Below are positions 27,650 to 34,829 of a DNA stretch of 64,000 nucleotides, one piece after another; within the stretch, counting starts at the first letter, position 1, and the number at the start of each line of letters is the position of its first letter. The DNA is from Flavobacterium sp. UBA7680 (lineage in GTDB: Bacteria; Bacteroidota; Bacteroidia; Flavobacteriales; Flavobacteriaceae): NCBI RefSeq assembly GCF_002482975.1, contig NZ_DLHA01000019.1:278310-342309 (forward strand). Reading direction: 5' to 3'. The notes beneath the pieces were generated by a model, which worked only from the letters and a program-made list of their open reading frames with translations, did no database searches and was not told the DNA's origin. The position numbers and the translations under genes were made by a program.

Positions 27650-27692
27650 ACAATTAACAATTGATAATTATCAATTATCAATTGTTAATTGT
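27650..27692. terminator. AT-rich hairpin between convergent genes
   Basis: Arms of 17 bases at 27650-27666 and 27676-27692 are perfect inverted repeats with a 9-base loop, just behind the hybrid kinase stop codon and before the end of the SDR gene. A probable bidirectional terminator of the same style as 7583-7640. Confidence 0.65.
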
Positions 27693-27699
27693 TAACTAT

Positions 27700-28512
27700 C
27701 TATTTCATCGCACTCATAGTTACTTTGTCAAACATTTTATCAGACAATATTTTTCGCATAAAAAGAGCTGGTCCAGCCAGATAACCTCCATGATAACGTG
27801 TTTTTGGTTTATTTGCTTTTAAGGCTTTCAAAATTAATTCTGCAATAAGTATTGGTCCCGGATTCTTTTTTTCAATATTCGCAAAAGTCTTCATCAATTT
27901 ATTGACCGTTGTTCCGTAAGCACCGTGACCGGAAGTTTTAACCATACTGTCAAATGCAATTCCCGACCATTCAGATTTTATTCCGCCTGGTTCAATTACA
28001 ATAACATCTATCCCGAATGGTTTAACTTCATTACGCAGACTATCGCTCAAACCTTCAATTGCAAATTTACTGGCATGGTACCAGCCGCCAAAAGGACTCG
28101 CAATCTTGCCGCCAATAGACGATATATTGACAATTTTTCCCCACTTATTTTCTCTCATATACGGAAGACACAATTGAATTAATCTCGCTGCACCAAATAC
28201 ATTTACTTCCAGCTGATATTTTGCCGTTTCCATCGAAACATCTTCAATTGCGCCATAAGATCCAAAACCAGCGTTATTGATCAAAACATCTATTCTTCCT
28301 TCATTCGTAATAATGGTATTGATACCGTTTAGCATCGAAGTATCATTTGTAACGTCCATTTCAATACATTTTATACCTAGCTGAACCAGATCTTTCATTT
28401 TATCTACTCGTCTGGCAGCTCCATATACGATATAATTATTGGCTGCTAAATGTTTTGCTGTTTCTTTACCAATACCTGCAGATGCACCTGTAACTAATAC
28501 TACTCTTTGCAT
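27700..28512 (-). CDS. Short-chain dehydrogenase/reductase (classical SDR)
   Basis: 270 residues with all SDR marks: TGASAGIGKET cofactor loop at about 7-17, NNAGFGSYG, catalytic Ser in VNISSIGG, and YHASK with the catalytic Tyr and Lys. Arg residues after the second strand (ARRVDK) suggest NADP(H). Substrate unknown. It is divergent from the VOC gene at 28735. A TAATTTTG box (minus, 28553-28546) lies about 34 bases before its ATG. Confidence 0.92.
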   Translation of the reverse strand: MQRVVLVTGASAGIGKETAKHLAANNYIVYGAARRVDKMKDLVQLGIKCIEMDVTNDTSMLNGINTIITNEGRIDVLINNAGFGSYGAIEDVSMETAKYQLEVNVFGAARLIQLCLPYMRENKWGKIVNISSIGGKIASPFGGWYHASKFAIEGLSDSLRNEVKPFGIDVIVIEPGGIKSEWSGIAFDSMVKTSGHGAYGTTVNKLMKTFANIEKKNPGPILIAELILKALKANKPKTRYHGGYLAGPALFMRKILSDKMFDKVTMSAMK

Positions 28513-28619
28513 AATTCTTTTTATTAAGTGGTTGATTTATAAAGGCAAAATTAAATCTATTTGTAATTAGTCACTTTAGTCAAAAGCTCAGTTTACTTTG
28601 TTTAAAAGATCAAATATTC

Positions 28620-28685
28620 TTGATCTACATCAATACATTTCCTATCAAATGTCAATGTTTTAAAATAAGATTTGTTTGAAATTTG
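28620..28685 (+). promoter_or_regulatory. Crp/Fnr-type promoter of the VOC gene
   Basis: A perfect FNR-like palindrome TTGAT-CTAC-ATCAA is at 28620-28633. GTCAATG follows at 28651-28657, and a -7-like GAAATTTGTA starts at 28678. The box centre is 58.5 bases from the G of GAAATTTG and 24.5 from the start of GTCAATG. The same spacing is found before the SDR at 30000 and the DinB gene at 33971. Confidence 0.72.
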
Positions 28686-28734
28686 TATCATAAAATACAT
28701 TACTTCAAATACAAATTTTTAAAATCCTTTAAAC

Positions 28735-29196
28735 ATGGAAAATACAACTGCAAATAAATCAGGACTTGCCTCCTTTTCTCTTTACAATATTGCTTTTACG
28801 GTTTCAAATATCGAGCAGTCCATTAAATGGTATTCAGATATATTTGATTTCAAATTAGTCAGCCGTACTACATTTGCAATTCCGTCTGGATCTGCGGAAG
28901 CGGCTATTTTAAAAGCTGGCGGAATGCGCATCGAACTTTTAAATATCCCCAATCCCGAAAGAATCGAAGCTTTATTTGCCGATGCTCCGCTCCACTTAAT
29001 TCCGCTTGGTAATAAATCAATTGTTTTGCAAGTTGAAGATCTGGCTGTCGCAACAAAAGAACTTGAAGAAAAAGGGGTCAATTTTGTATGGAAAGAACAA
29101 TATCTGGCAGGAGATAAAATGTTATGTACCATGATTACAGATGTTGATGGAAATAAAATAAACATTTTCCAAACCAATACAATTATCGGAAACTAA
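28735..29196 (+). CDS. VOC / glyoxalase-like protein
   Basis: 153 residues forming one vicinal-oxygen-chelate domain with two beta-alpha-beta-beta-beta halves: IAFTVSNIEQSIKWYSDIFDF and later VLQVEDLAVATKELEEKG, ending TDVDGNKINIFQ. Metal-ligand Glu residues (RIELL) are plausible but the first usual His is not clear. It probably handles a small reactive metabolite. It lies between an FNR-like box and a Crp/Fnr gene and has its own terminator. Confidence 0.87.
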   Translation: MENTTANKSGLASFSLYNIAFTVSNIEQSIKWYSDIFDFKLVSRTTFAIPSGSAEAAILKAGGMRIELLNIPNPERIEALFADAPLHLIPLGNKSIVLQVEDLAVATKELEEKGVNFVWKEQYLAGDKMLCTMITDVDGNKINIFQTNTIIGN

Positions 29197-29216
29197 ACCT
29201 GATAACATCATAATTA

Positions 29217-29252
29217 AAGGCCGGAATTAATCTCTAATTCCGGCCTTTTTAT
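29217..29252 (+). terminator. Terminator of the VOC gene
   Basis: A 13-bp perfect stem (AAGGCCGGAATTA / TAATTCCGGCCTT) with a 5-base loop and following T run. Confidence 0.93.
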
Positions 29253-29290
29253 TTCATTTAAGCCGTTTATAAATACTATATCTTTGTAAT

Positions 29291-29869
29291 ATGTTTAGTG
29301 TATTTAAAAAATATATCGAAAGTAAAGCTGTTCTGTCTGATGACGAATGGGCGTTTATAGAATCTGTCAGCAACGTTAAAAAATTCCGTAAACATCAGCT
29401 GGTATTAAAAGAAGGCGATGTTTGGAATTTTCACGCTTTTATTTGCGACGGCTGCGTCAGACGTTATTCTGTAGACGCTGATAACGTTGAACATACAATT
29501 CAGTTTTCAATCGAAAATTGGTGGACAGGCGATCGCGAAAGTTTATTAAACGAAACACCTTCTAAACTAAATATCGAAGCCATCGAAAACACAACAGTTC
29601 TTTTAATACATAAAGACTACTTCGATAAAATCTGCGAAAAAATCCCAACCTTCAGTTCGATCATCAGCAGCATACTTCAAAAAAGTATGAATACCATGCA
29701 AAAAAGAATTCAGGCCGATATTAGCTATACTGCCGAAGAAAAATACCTTCATTTTCTTGAATTTTATCCACAGCTTGCCAATCGTGTTCCGAGGCATATG
29801 TTAGCCTCCTATTTAGGCGTTACTCCCGAAACTCTAAGCAGAATAAGGAAATTAGCTTATAAAAAATAA
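29291..29869 (+). CDS. Crp/Fnr-family regulator (paralogue 1)
   Basis: 192 residues: cyclic-nucleotide-type beta-roll (about 25-115), dimer helix, and helix-turn-helix at the C terminus with recognition helix VTPETLSRIR. The E..SR pattern matches FNR, which reads TTGAT. The cAMP-binding phosphate cassette of CRP is not conserved (ENWWTGDRESLLN instead), and the four FNR Fe-S cysteines are absent, so the signal must be something else. A TATCTTTG box ends four bases before the ATG. The next gene, the SDR at 30000, has a matching FNR-like box. Confidence 0.92.
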   Translation: MFSVFKKYIESKAVLSDDEWAFIESVSNVKKFRKHQLVLKEGDVWNFHAFICDGCVRRYSVDADNVEHTIQFSIENWWTGDRESLLNETPSKLNIEAIENTTVLLIHKDYFDKICEKIPTFSSIISSILQKSMNTMQKRIQADISYTAEEKYLHFLEFYPQLANRVPRHMLASYLGVTPETLSRIRKLAYKK

Positions 29870-29894
29870 AATAATACGTCCCGTTCTTCCATTC

Positions 29895-29963
29895 TCTTGA
29901 TAAATGTCAAGATTTTTTGTAATAAACATCAATGACTTAACGAGTGTTCCTGACGCAACTTTG
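29895..29963 (+). promoter_or_regulatory. Crp/Fnr-type promoter of the SDR-nitroreductase operon
   Basis: TCTTGA-N6-TCAAGA (29895-29912) contains TTGAT-AAAT-GTCAA. ATCAATG starts at 29928 and a -7-like CAACTTTGTAC at 29956. Distances from the box centre are 24.5 bases to ATCAATG and 59.5 to the G of CAACTTTG, nearly the same as for the VOC and DinB promoters. Confidence 0.72.
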
Positions 29964-29999
29964 TACTATAAATATTTCACTAATTAAAATAGATACAAA

Positions 30000-30857
30000 A
30001 TGTCAAAAACAATTTTTATTACAGGAACAAGTACAGGATTTGGTAAATTAACTGCAATCACGCTTTCAAATGCTGGTCATACCGTTATTGCAGGTATGCG
30101 TGGAACAAACGGTAAAAACGAAGCCGTTGCAAAAGAATTGGCTGCTTTGCCAAATGTTGAAGTAGTTGATATTGATGTTACAAACGATGAGTCGGTAACA
30201 AAAGCATTCGAACAAACTTTAACCAAACATGGCAAAATCGACGTACTTATAAACAATGCCGGAGTTGCCGGATATGGTGTTTGGGAATCTTGGACTTTAG
30301 ACCAGATCAGAAACATGTTCGAAGTTAACTTCTACGGTGTTATTCGTACGTATCAAGCCGTTTTACCAAGCATGCGTAAAGCTAAAAACGGTTTAATTAT
30401 CAACCTTACTTCTGGCGCAAGCGGACACACTTTACCTTTTATGGGACCTTATTTAGCTTCTAAATTTGGTGTAGAAAGTATTACAGAAGGAATTCAGGAT
30501 GAATTAAGCGAATTCGGAATTGAAAACGTAAGTATTCAGCCGGGCGTTTATCCAACAGAAATGAACAACGGTCAAAAATCAGGACTTCAGGCTGATAAAG
30601 CAGATATTATTGCCGAATACGGTGAAGAAACTGCAACTAAATTCAACGCTCTTGGCGGCGCATTTTATGGAAAAATGGCACAATACGATATGAACCCTCA
30701 AACTATTGCTGATGGAATCTTGTCTCTTGTAAACATGGAAAAAGGTACACGCCCTTTACGTTTACCACTTGACGCTATCGCTCAGGGAACAGATCAGGAA
30801 TTTATTACTGCAAGAGCTGAGATTAAAGCGAAATGGCTTTCTGCTTACAGCAACTAA
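30000..30857 (+). CDS. Short-chain dehydrogenase/reductase
   Basis: 285 residues. TGTSTGFGKLT cofactor loop at the N terminus, NNAGVAGYG, catalytic Ser in NLTSGASG, and a Tyr-Lys pair at YLASK. Cytosolic. First gene of an operon with a nitroreductase (62 bases downstream) and a VOC-SnoaL protein, ended by the terminator near 32573. The operon probably detoxifies or reduces an aromatic, quinone or carbonyl compound under control of the adjacent Crp/Fnr gene. The substrate is inferred only in broad class. Confidence 0.92.
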   Translation: MSKTIFITGTSTGFGKLTAITLSNAGHTVIAGMRGTNGKNEAVAKELAALPNVEVVDIDVTNDESVTKAFEQTLTKHGKIDVLINNAGVAGYGVWESWTLDQIRNMFEVNFYGVIRTYQAVLPSMRKAKNGLIINLTSGASGHTLPFMGPYLASKFGVESITEGIQDELSEFGIENVSIQPGVYPTEMNNGQKSGLQADKADIIAEYGEETATKFNALGGAFYGKMAQYDMNPQTIADGILSLVNMEKGTRPLRLPLDAIAQGTDQEFITARAEIKAKWLSAYSN

Positions 30858-30919
30858 TTCAACTAAATAAGGCTTTGCAAAACTCGTAAAGTCTTATTAA
30901 CTCTTCAAAATAAACTACT

Positions 30920-31555
30920 ATGAAATCTATTATAGAAGCACTAAACTGGCGTTATGCAGCAAAAAAAATGACTGGCCAAAAAGTTCCTGATGAAATTGTG
31001 GAACGCATTATTGAAGCCGCTCATCTTGCGCCTTCGGGAATTGGTTTACAGCCTTATGAAATCATCGCGATCAGCAATCCCGAACTTAAACAGCAAATTC
31101 TGCCTATCGCCATGAATCAGCCGCAAGCTGTTGAATCATCACATTTATTGGTATTTGCAGCTTGGGATAATTATACGCCGGAAAGAATTGATCGTGTTTT
31201 TAAACATCTTAACGAACAAAGAAATCATGAAGAAACCGTAACCGAACGTCAAAAGAATTTCGCCATCAGTTATTTTGGAAATTTCACTAAAGAAGAAAAT
31301 TTCCATCACGCCGCAAAACAGGCAAATATTGCACTTGGGCTTTCTGTAGCTGCAGCCGCACTCGAAAAAATTGATGCAACACCAATGGAAGGTTTCAATC
31401 CTGCACAATTAGATCAATTATTAGGATTGCCCGAAAAAGGATTGAGAAGTTCCATGCTTTTGGCTTTAGGCTACAGAGACGAAACCAACGATTATAATTT
31501 AAAAGTAAAAAAGGTTAGAAAACCAATTTCAGAATTTCTAACAGAAATAAAATGA
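30920..31555 (+). CDS. Nitroreductase-family NAD(P)H oxidoreductase (NfsB-like)
   Basis: 211 residues. The N terminus RYAAKKMTG holds the FMN-contacting Arg of the NfsB group; HLAPSGIGLQPYE, AAKQANIALG and GLPEKGLRSSMLLALGYRDE are typical family segments. An FMN enzyme that reduces quinones, nitroaromatics or enones. Its stop overlaps the start of the next gene by four bases, so the two are co-translated. Confidence 0.93.
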   Translation: MKSIIEALNWRYAAKKMTGQKVPDEIVERIIEAAHLAPSGIGLQPYEIIAISNPELKQQILPIAMNQPQAVESSHLLVFAAWDNYTPERIDRVFKHLNEQRNHEETVTERQKNFAISYFGNFTKEENFHHAAKQANIALGLSVAAAALEKIDATPMEGFNPAQLDQLLGLPEKGLRSSMLLALGYRDETNDYNLKVKKVRKPISEFLTEIK

Positions 31556-32550
31556 TAAAACAAATGAAAACAATTTATAAAACAATCTATATGTTAACGC
31601 TTACCACTATATTTTCGCAAAACACATCTGCTCAAACTCCTGTAGTTAAAGGCATTGAACACATTGGAATTACGGTTCCTGACATGAAAACGGCTTTGCC
31701 CTTTTTTAAAGATATTTTAGGATTCACGCCTGTAACAGAAATTGGCCCTTTTGAGCTTGACGATGTATGGAGAGAAAAATACAAAATTCACTCTGGTGCT
31801 CAGGTTGAAAAAATCGTATCGCTAAGAGCCGGCGACGGAGCTAATATTGAATTATTTGAATACAAATCACCAAAAGGAAATAAAGAAGTGCCTTACGGAG
31901 ATGATTTGGGCTGGAATCATACTGCTTTTTATACTGATGATATTAATAACAGCGTAAAATATCTTAAATCAAAAGGGATAACCGTTTTGAGTGATCCTAA
32001 TGTAAGTACTGCGGGGCCAACTGCGGGCGAATCCTGGGTTTATTTTTTAGCGCCTTGGGGAGCGCAGTTTGAGCTGGTTTCGTATCCTAACGGAAAAGCG
32101 TATGAAAAAGAAAATCCGCAGACTAAATTATGGTCGCCTAAATTGGCTGGAGAATCTTTTGCAATTACCAGCGCAACAAAAGTTATGGCAACAATTGAAG
32201 TAGAAAAATTGCTTCAATTACATTTGGCAACTTGGGGCGAAAAAAATGTAGAGAAAAGAACCAAAAACTTCAAACTGATTTATACCGAAGATGTGAATAT
32301 TGTAGATCCGTTTTTTATTTTAAACGGAACTGCTAACCTGAATCCGTTTATTGATGATCTTCAGAAAAAACATCCGGGATTTAAATTCTCTTTGGCAAAA
32401 CCAATTGAAACACATAATAATATTGCACGCCTTTTTTGGCAGTTTGGCCCTGAAAGTAAACCCGATACCATTACTGGTCAGGATGTTTTTGCGATAGAAA
32501 ACAACAAAATCAAATCGCTTTACATTTTTATTGACGGATTAAAAAAATAA
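31552..32550 (+). CDS. Secreted VOC domain fused to SnoaL-like domain
   Basis: 332 residues. The start gives MIKQMKTIY before a signal peptide ending near TSAQ; the second Met at 31564 may be the true start. VOC domain about 35-165 (IEHIGITVPDMKTALPFFKDILGF). A SnoaL/ketosteroid-isomerase-like alpha+beta domain covers about 205-330. The fusion of the two, exported to the periplasm, is uncommon. Its place behind an SDR and a nitroreductase suggests action on the same substrate family outside the membrane. Confidence 0.83.
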   Translation: MIKQMKTIYKTIYMLTLTTIFSQNTSAQTPVVKGIEHIGITVPDMKTALPFFKDILGFTPVTEIGPFELDDVWREKYKIHSGAQVEKIVSLRAGDGANIELFEYKSPKGNKEVPYGDDLGWNHTAFYTDDINNSVKYLKSKGITVLSDPNVSTAGPTAGESWVYFLAPWGAQFELVSYPNGKAYEKENPQTKLWSPKLAGESFAITSATKVMATIEVEKLLQLHLATWGEKNVEKRTKNFKLIYTEDVNIVDPFFILNGTANLNPFIDDLQKKHPGFKFSLAKPIETHNNIARLFWQFGPESKPDTITGQDVFAIENNKIKSLYIFIDGLKK

Positions 32551-32572
32551 ATTCCCGAGTTCTTTTAACTTC

Positions 32573-32601
32573 AAAATCCCGCTTTATGGCGGGATTTTTT
32601 T
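32573..32601 (+). terminator. Terminator of the SDR-nitroreductase-VOC operon
   Basis: AAAATCCCGC pairs with GCGGGATTTT, loop of six, followed by T run. Confidence 0.93.
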
Positions 32602-32644
32602 ATTATATAAATCAAAATCGATAATTTTACCCAAACTCATTTTT

Positions 32645-33223
32645 ATGTCTCAGGATTTTCTCGATTATTTAAAAACGAAACTTCAAATTTCTGAATCTGA
32701 ATTTGAATTAATACAAGAAACTCTTATTCATAAAAATATTAAGCGAAGAAAATTTCTGCTGCAGGAAGGTGAAATTTGGCGTTATTATGCTTTTGTTTTA
32801 AAAGGACTTTTACGCACGTATAGTGTAGATGATCGCGGCGTTGAACATATTATTGATTTTTCTTTAGAAAATTCCTGGACGGGCGATATGGAAAGTTATT
32901 CTTCTGAAACACCTTCAAATCTAAATATAGATGCTCTCGAAGATTCTGAAGTGATATTGATTTCGAAAGTAAATTTTGAAAAACTTTTAACCGAAATTCC
33001 AGATCTTTCAAAATTCATGAAAAAGCTGTTTGAGATTAGTTTTATAGAATCTCAAAATCGGGTTTTGTCGAATATCAGTTTAACATCGGAACAAAAATAT
33101 ACCAATTTCCTTCATAAATTTCAGAATGTACATTCCAGATTTCCACAGCATATGATTGCTTCTTATTTGGGAATTTCTGCAGAAACATTAAGTCGAATTA
33201 GAAATCAAACTGCCAAAAAATAA
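32645..33223 (+). CDS. Crp/Fnr-family regulator (paralogue 2)
   Basis: 192 residues with the same layout as the genes at 29291 and 34179: beta-roll sensor and C-terminal helix-turn-helix with recognition helix ISAETLSRIR, FNR-like at E, S and R. Conserved ENSWTGDMESY replaces the CRP cAMP cassette. No Fe-S cysteines. No box-controlled gene lies directly behind it on the same strand, unlike its relatives, but the DinB gene with an FNR-like box is convergent nearby. Confidence 0.92.
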   Translation: MSQDFLDYLKTKLQISESEFELIQETLIHKNIKRRKFLLQEGEIWRYYAFVLKGLLRTYSVDDRGVEHIIDFSLENSWTGDMESYSSETPSNLNIDALEDSEVILISKVNFEKLLTEIPDLSKFMKKLFEISFIESQNRVLSNISLTSEQKYTNFLHKFQNVHSRFPQHMIASYLGISAETLSRIRNQTAKK

Positions 33224-33230
33224 TTATTTT

Positions 33231-33373
33231 AAACACATAGGAACATAGCTTTTCTGTGGGTTAAAAAGGCGTTTCACTTGCATTAATTCACATATTTGTA
33301 CGCGTAGAGCTTTGTCAAAGTTTAAAACTTTGACAAAGCTGCGTCATCGAAAAACACACAAAGCTATGTGTTA
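33231..33373. repeat. Nested inverted repeat between convergent genes
   Basis: The outer arms AACACATAGGAACATAGCTTT and AAAGCTATGTGTT are imperfect inverted copies. The centre holds a perfect palindrome at 33308-33340 (AGCTTTGTCAAAGTTT, one base, then its complement). No coding frame. It resembles dispersed Flavobacterium repeats with ACACATAG motifs and may also stop transcription from both sides. Confidence 0.7.
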
Positions 33374-33473
33374 AAATCTAGATTTTTTTTAATCTTCTTA
33401 ATAAATCATTTTAAATCTATGCCTTTATGTGTTTAATAAAATTTTTATACCTAAAACACAATTGACATAAATA

Positions 33474-33971
33474 TTATAATAACAAAACCAATTGCCCTAA
33501 ATGATAATTTTGATGATTGGTTCTGCTAATCAAAACATTAAGTTTATTTCTAGTTGGGTCTTTCTTAAAATCATCTTCGCTTACAGAAGCGTGTTTTTCA
33601 AGCCATTGTTCTGGTGACATATTTTCGATATGTTCTAACATCACAGCATTTATCTTTTCCCAGTTTTGTTTTAAAACTTCAAAATCAGGAAAAATTTTAC
33701 CCGATTTATCCGGAGCAGAAACAAAAATAGGATCGAGTTCAGGATATCTTTTTTTATCAAAACCCAATAACTCAATCATGGTATCGGTTGTAGAAATAAG
33801 ATGCCCCAAAAGATAAATTCCACGGTTTCTTTCGGGAGAAATTTCTTTATAGATTTCTTCTTCAGAAAGTTTGATAATTAAATTGTGTAATCTTCTGTTA
33901 GATAAAAGCCACGCTTCTATATAAAGTTTAGTAGTTAGCAAGAGCGCTTCATCGCTTTTAAAATGTGACAT
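33474..33971 (-). CDS. DinB-family protein
   Basis: 165 residues, all helical. The C-terminal HQNYHLGQL with an earlier His (LLGHLIST) fits the metal-binding four-helix bundle of the DinB/YfiT fold. Members include thiol transferases; the activity here is unknown. The promoter carries an FNR-like box and the gene is directly downstream of the Crp/Fnr gene at 34179 on the same strand. Confidence 0.85.
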   Translation of the reverse strand: MSHFKSDEALLLTTKLYIEAWLLSNRRLHNLIIKLSEEEIYKEISPERNRGIYLLGHLISTTDTMIELLGFDKKRYPELDPIFVSAPDKSGKIFPDFEVLKQNWEKINAVMLEHIENMSPEQWLEKHASVSEDDFKKDPTRNKLNVLISRTNHQNYHLGQLVLLL

Positions 33972-34001
33972 AATACAATGGTTTAATTATTATAAATGTT
34001 A

Positions 34002-34067
34002 CAAAGTTCTTGTTTCTAACTTTGAAAAACATTGATATATAATATCAAACAAATTGACTTTAATCAA
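34002..34067 (-). promoter_or_regulatory. Crp/Fnr-type promoter of the DinB gene
   Basis: On the minus strand: TTGAT-TAAA-GTCAA (34067-34054), ATCAATG (34036-34030), and -7-like GAACTTTGTAAC from 34009. Distances from the box centre are 24.5 to ATCAATG and 58.5 to the G of GAACTTTG, equal to those at the VOC gene. The half-site order TTGAT then GTCAA is the same as at the SDR promoter. Confidence 0.72.
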
Positions 34068-34094
34068 GGTTTTTAGCGCATGTTTATTTAAAAT

Positions 34095-34132
34095 AAAAAA
34101 AGGGCAGAAAACACCTGTTTCCTACCCTTTTC
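34095..34132 (-). terminator. Terminator of Crp/Fnr paralogue 3
   Basis: On the minus strand AAAAGGGTAGGAAACA pairs with TGTTTTCTGCCCTTTT through 14 normal pairs and two wobbles, followed by a T tract. It lies between the regulator and the FNR-like box of the DinB gene. Confidence 0.85.
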
Positions 34133-34178
34133 ATATTCAGTATTAACAATTAATAATTAACCATTAACAATTATCAAT

Positions 34179-34757
34179 TCATTTTTTCAAAGTCTGCTTT
34201 CGAATCCTGCTTAAAGTTTCAGGCGTAATTCCCAAATAAGAAGCTACCATATGCTGCGGAACTCTCAAGGCTATATGAGCCTGTTTTTCCATAAAGTTTT
34301 TATACTTTTCTTCGGCAGAATGGCTGATACTGCTGTTAATTCGGTTTTGACTTGCGACAAAACTTCTTTCAATAATCAAGTTTACCAAATCCTGAAATTG
34401 AGGAATACTTTTGGTAAGCATTGCAAAATTATCTTTGCTTATTAATAATACTTCGCTGTCTTCAATGGCATCAATATTAAAACGTGAAGGCGTTCCGTTC
34501 AAAAGACTTTCTCTGTCTCCTATCCACCAATTTTCAATAGCAAAATTAATAATGTGTTCGTTTGATTTGTCATTTACACTATACGTTCGCAAACAGCCTC
34601 TTGTGATAAAAGCATTAAAACGCCAGATATCGCCTTCCTGCAACAAATATTGATTTTTTCTAAGTTTACGTACAACAGTAACTTCCCGAATCATTTCTAA
34701 TTCTTCATCACTTAATTGTATCTGATTCAGTAAATATTTGGCAAAAACTTCAAACAT
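34179..34757 (-). CDS. Crp/Fnr-family regulator (paralogue 3)
   Basis: 192 residues; closely related to the proteins at 29291 and 32645. Beta-roll (about 25-115), then helix-turn-helix with recognition helix ITPETLSRIR. ENWWIGDRESLLN replaces the cAMP-binding cassette, as in paralogue 1. A minus-strand TATCTTTG (34809-34802) precedes it. The next gene on the same strand, DinB, has an FNR-like box, so it is the likely target. Confidence 0.92.
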   Translation of the reverse strand: MFEVFAKYLLNQIQLSDEELEMIREVTVVRKLRKNQYLLQEGDIWRFNAFITRGCLRTYSVNDKSNEHIINFAIENWWIGDRESLLNGTPSRFNIDAIEDSEVLLISKDNFAMLTKSIPQFQDLVNLIIERSFVASQNRINSSISHSAEEKYKNFMEKQAHIALRVPQHMVASYLGITPETLSRIRKQTLKK

Positions 34758-34829
34758 ATCTTGGGTATAAAAACTTTAAAAAGCTATTTCTTCTAGCCTA
34801 ACAAAGATAATACAATTGCTCGCTTTCTA

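Noticed and set aside
27661..27674. Perfect FNR-like palindrome TTGAT-AATT-ATCAA
   Set aside because: It lies inside the hairpin between two convergent genes, with no promoter downstream, and is part of a dispersed AT-rich repeat; likely chance.
34100..34178. Second FNR-like half-sites in the AT-rich repeat behind Crp/Fnr paralogue 3
   Set aside because: They belong to the TAATTGTTAATT-type repeat family and have no consistent spacing to a promoter.
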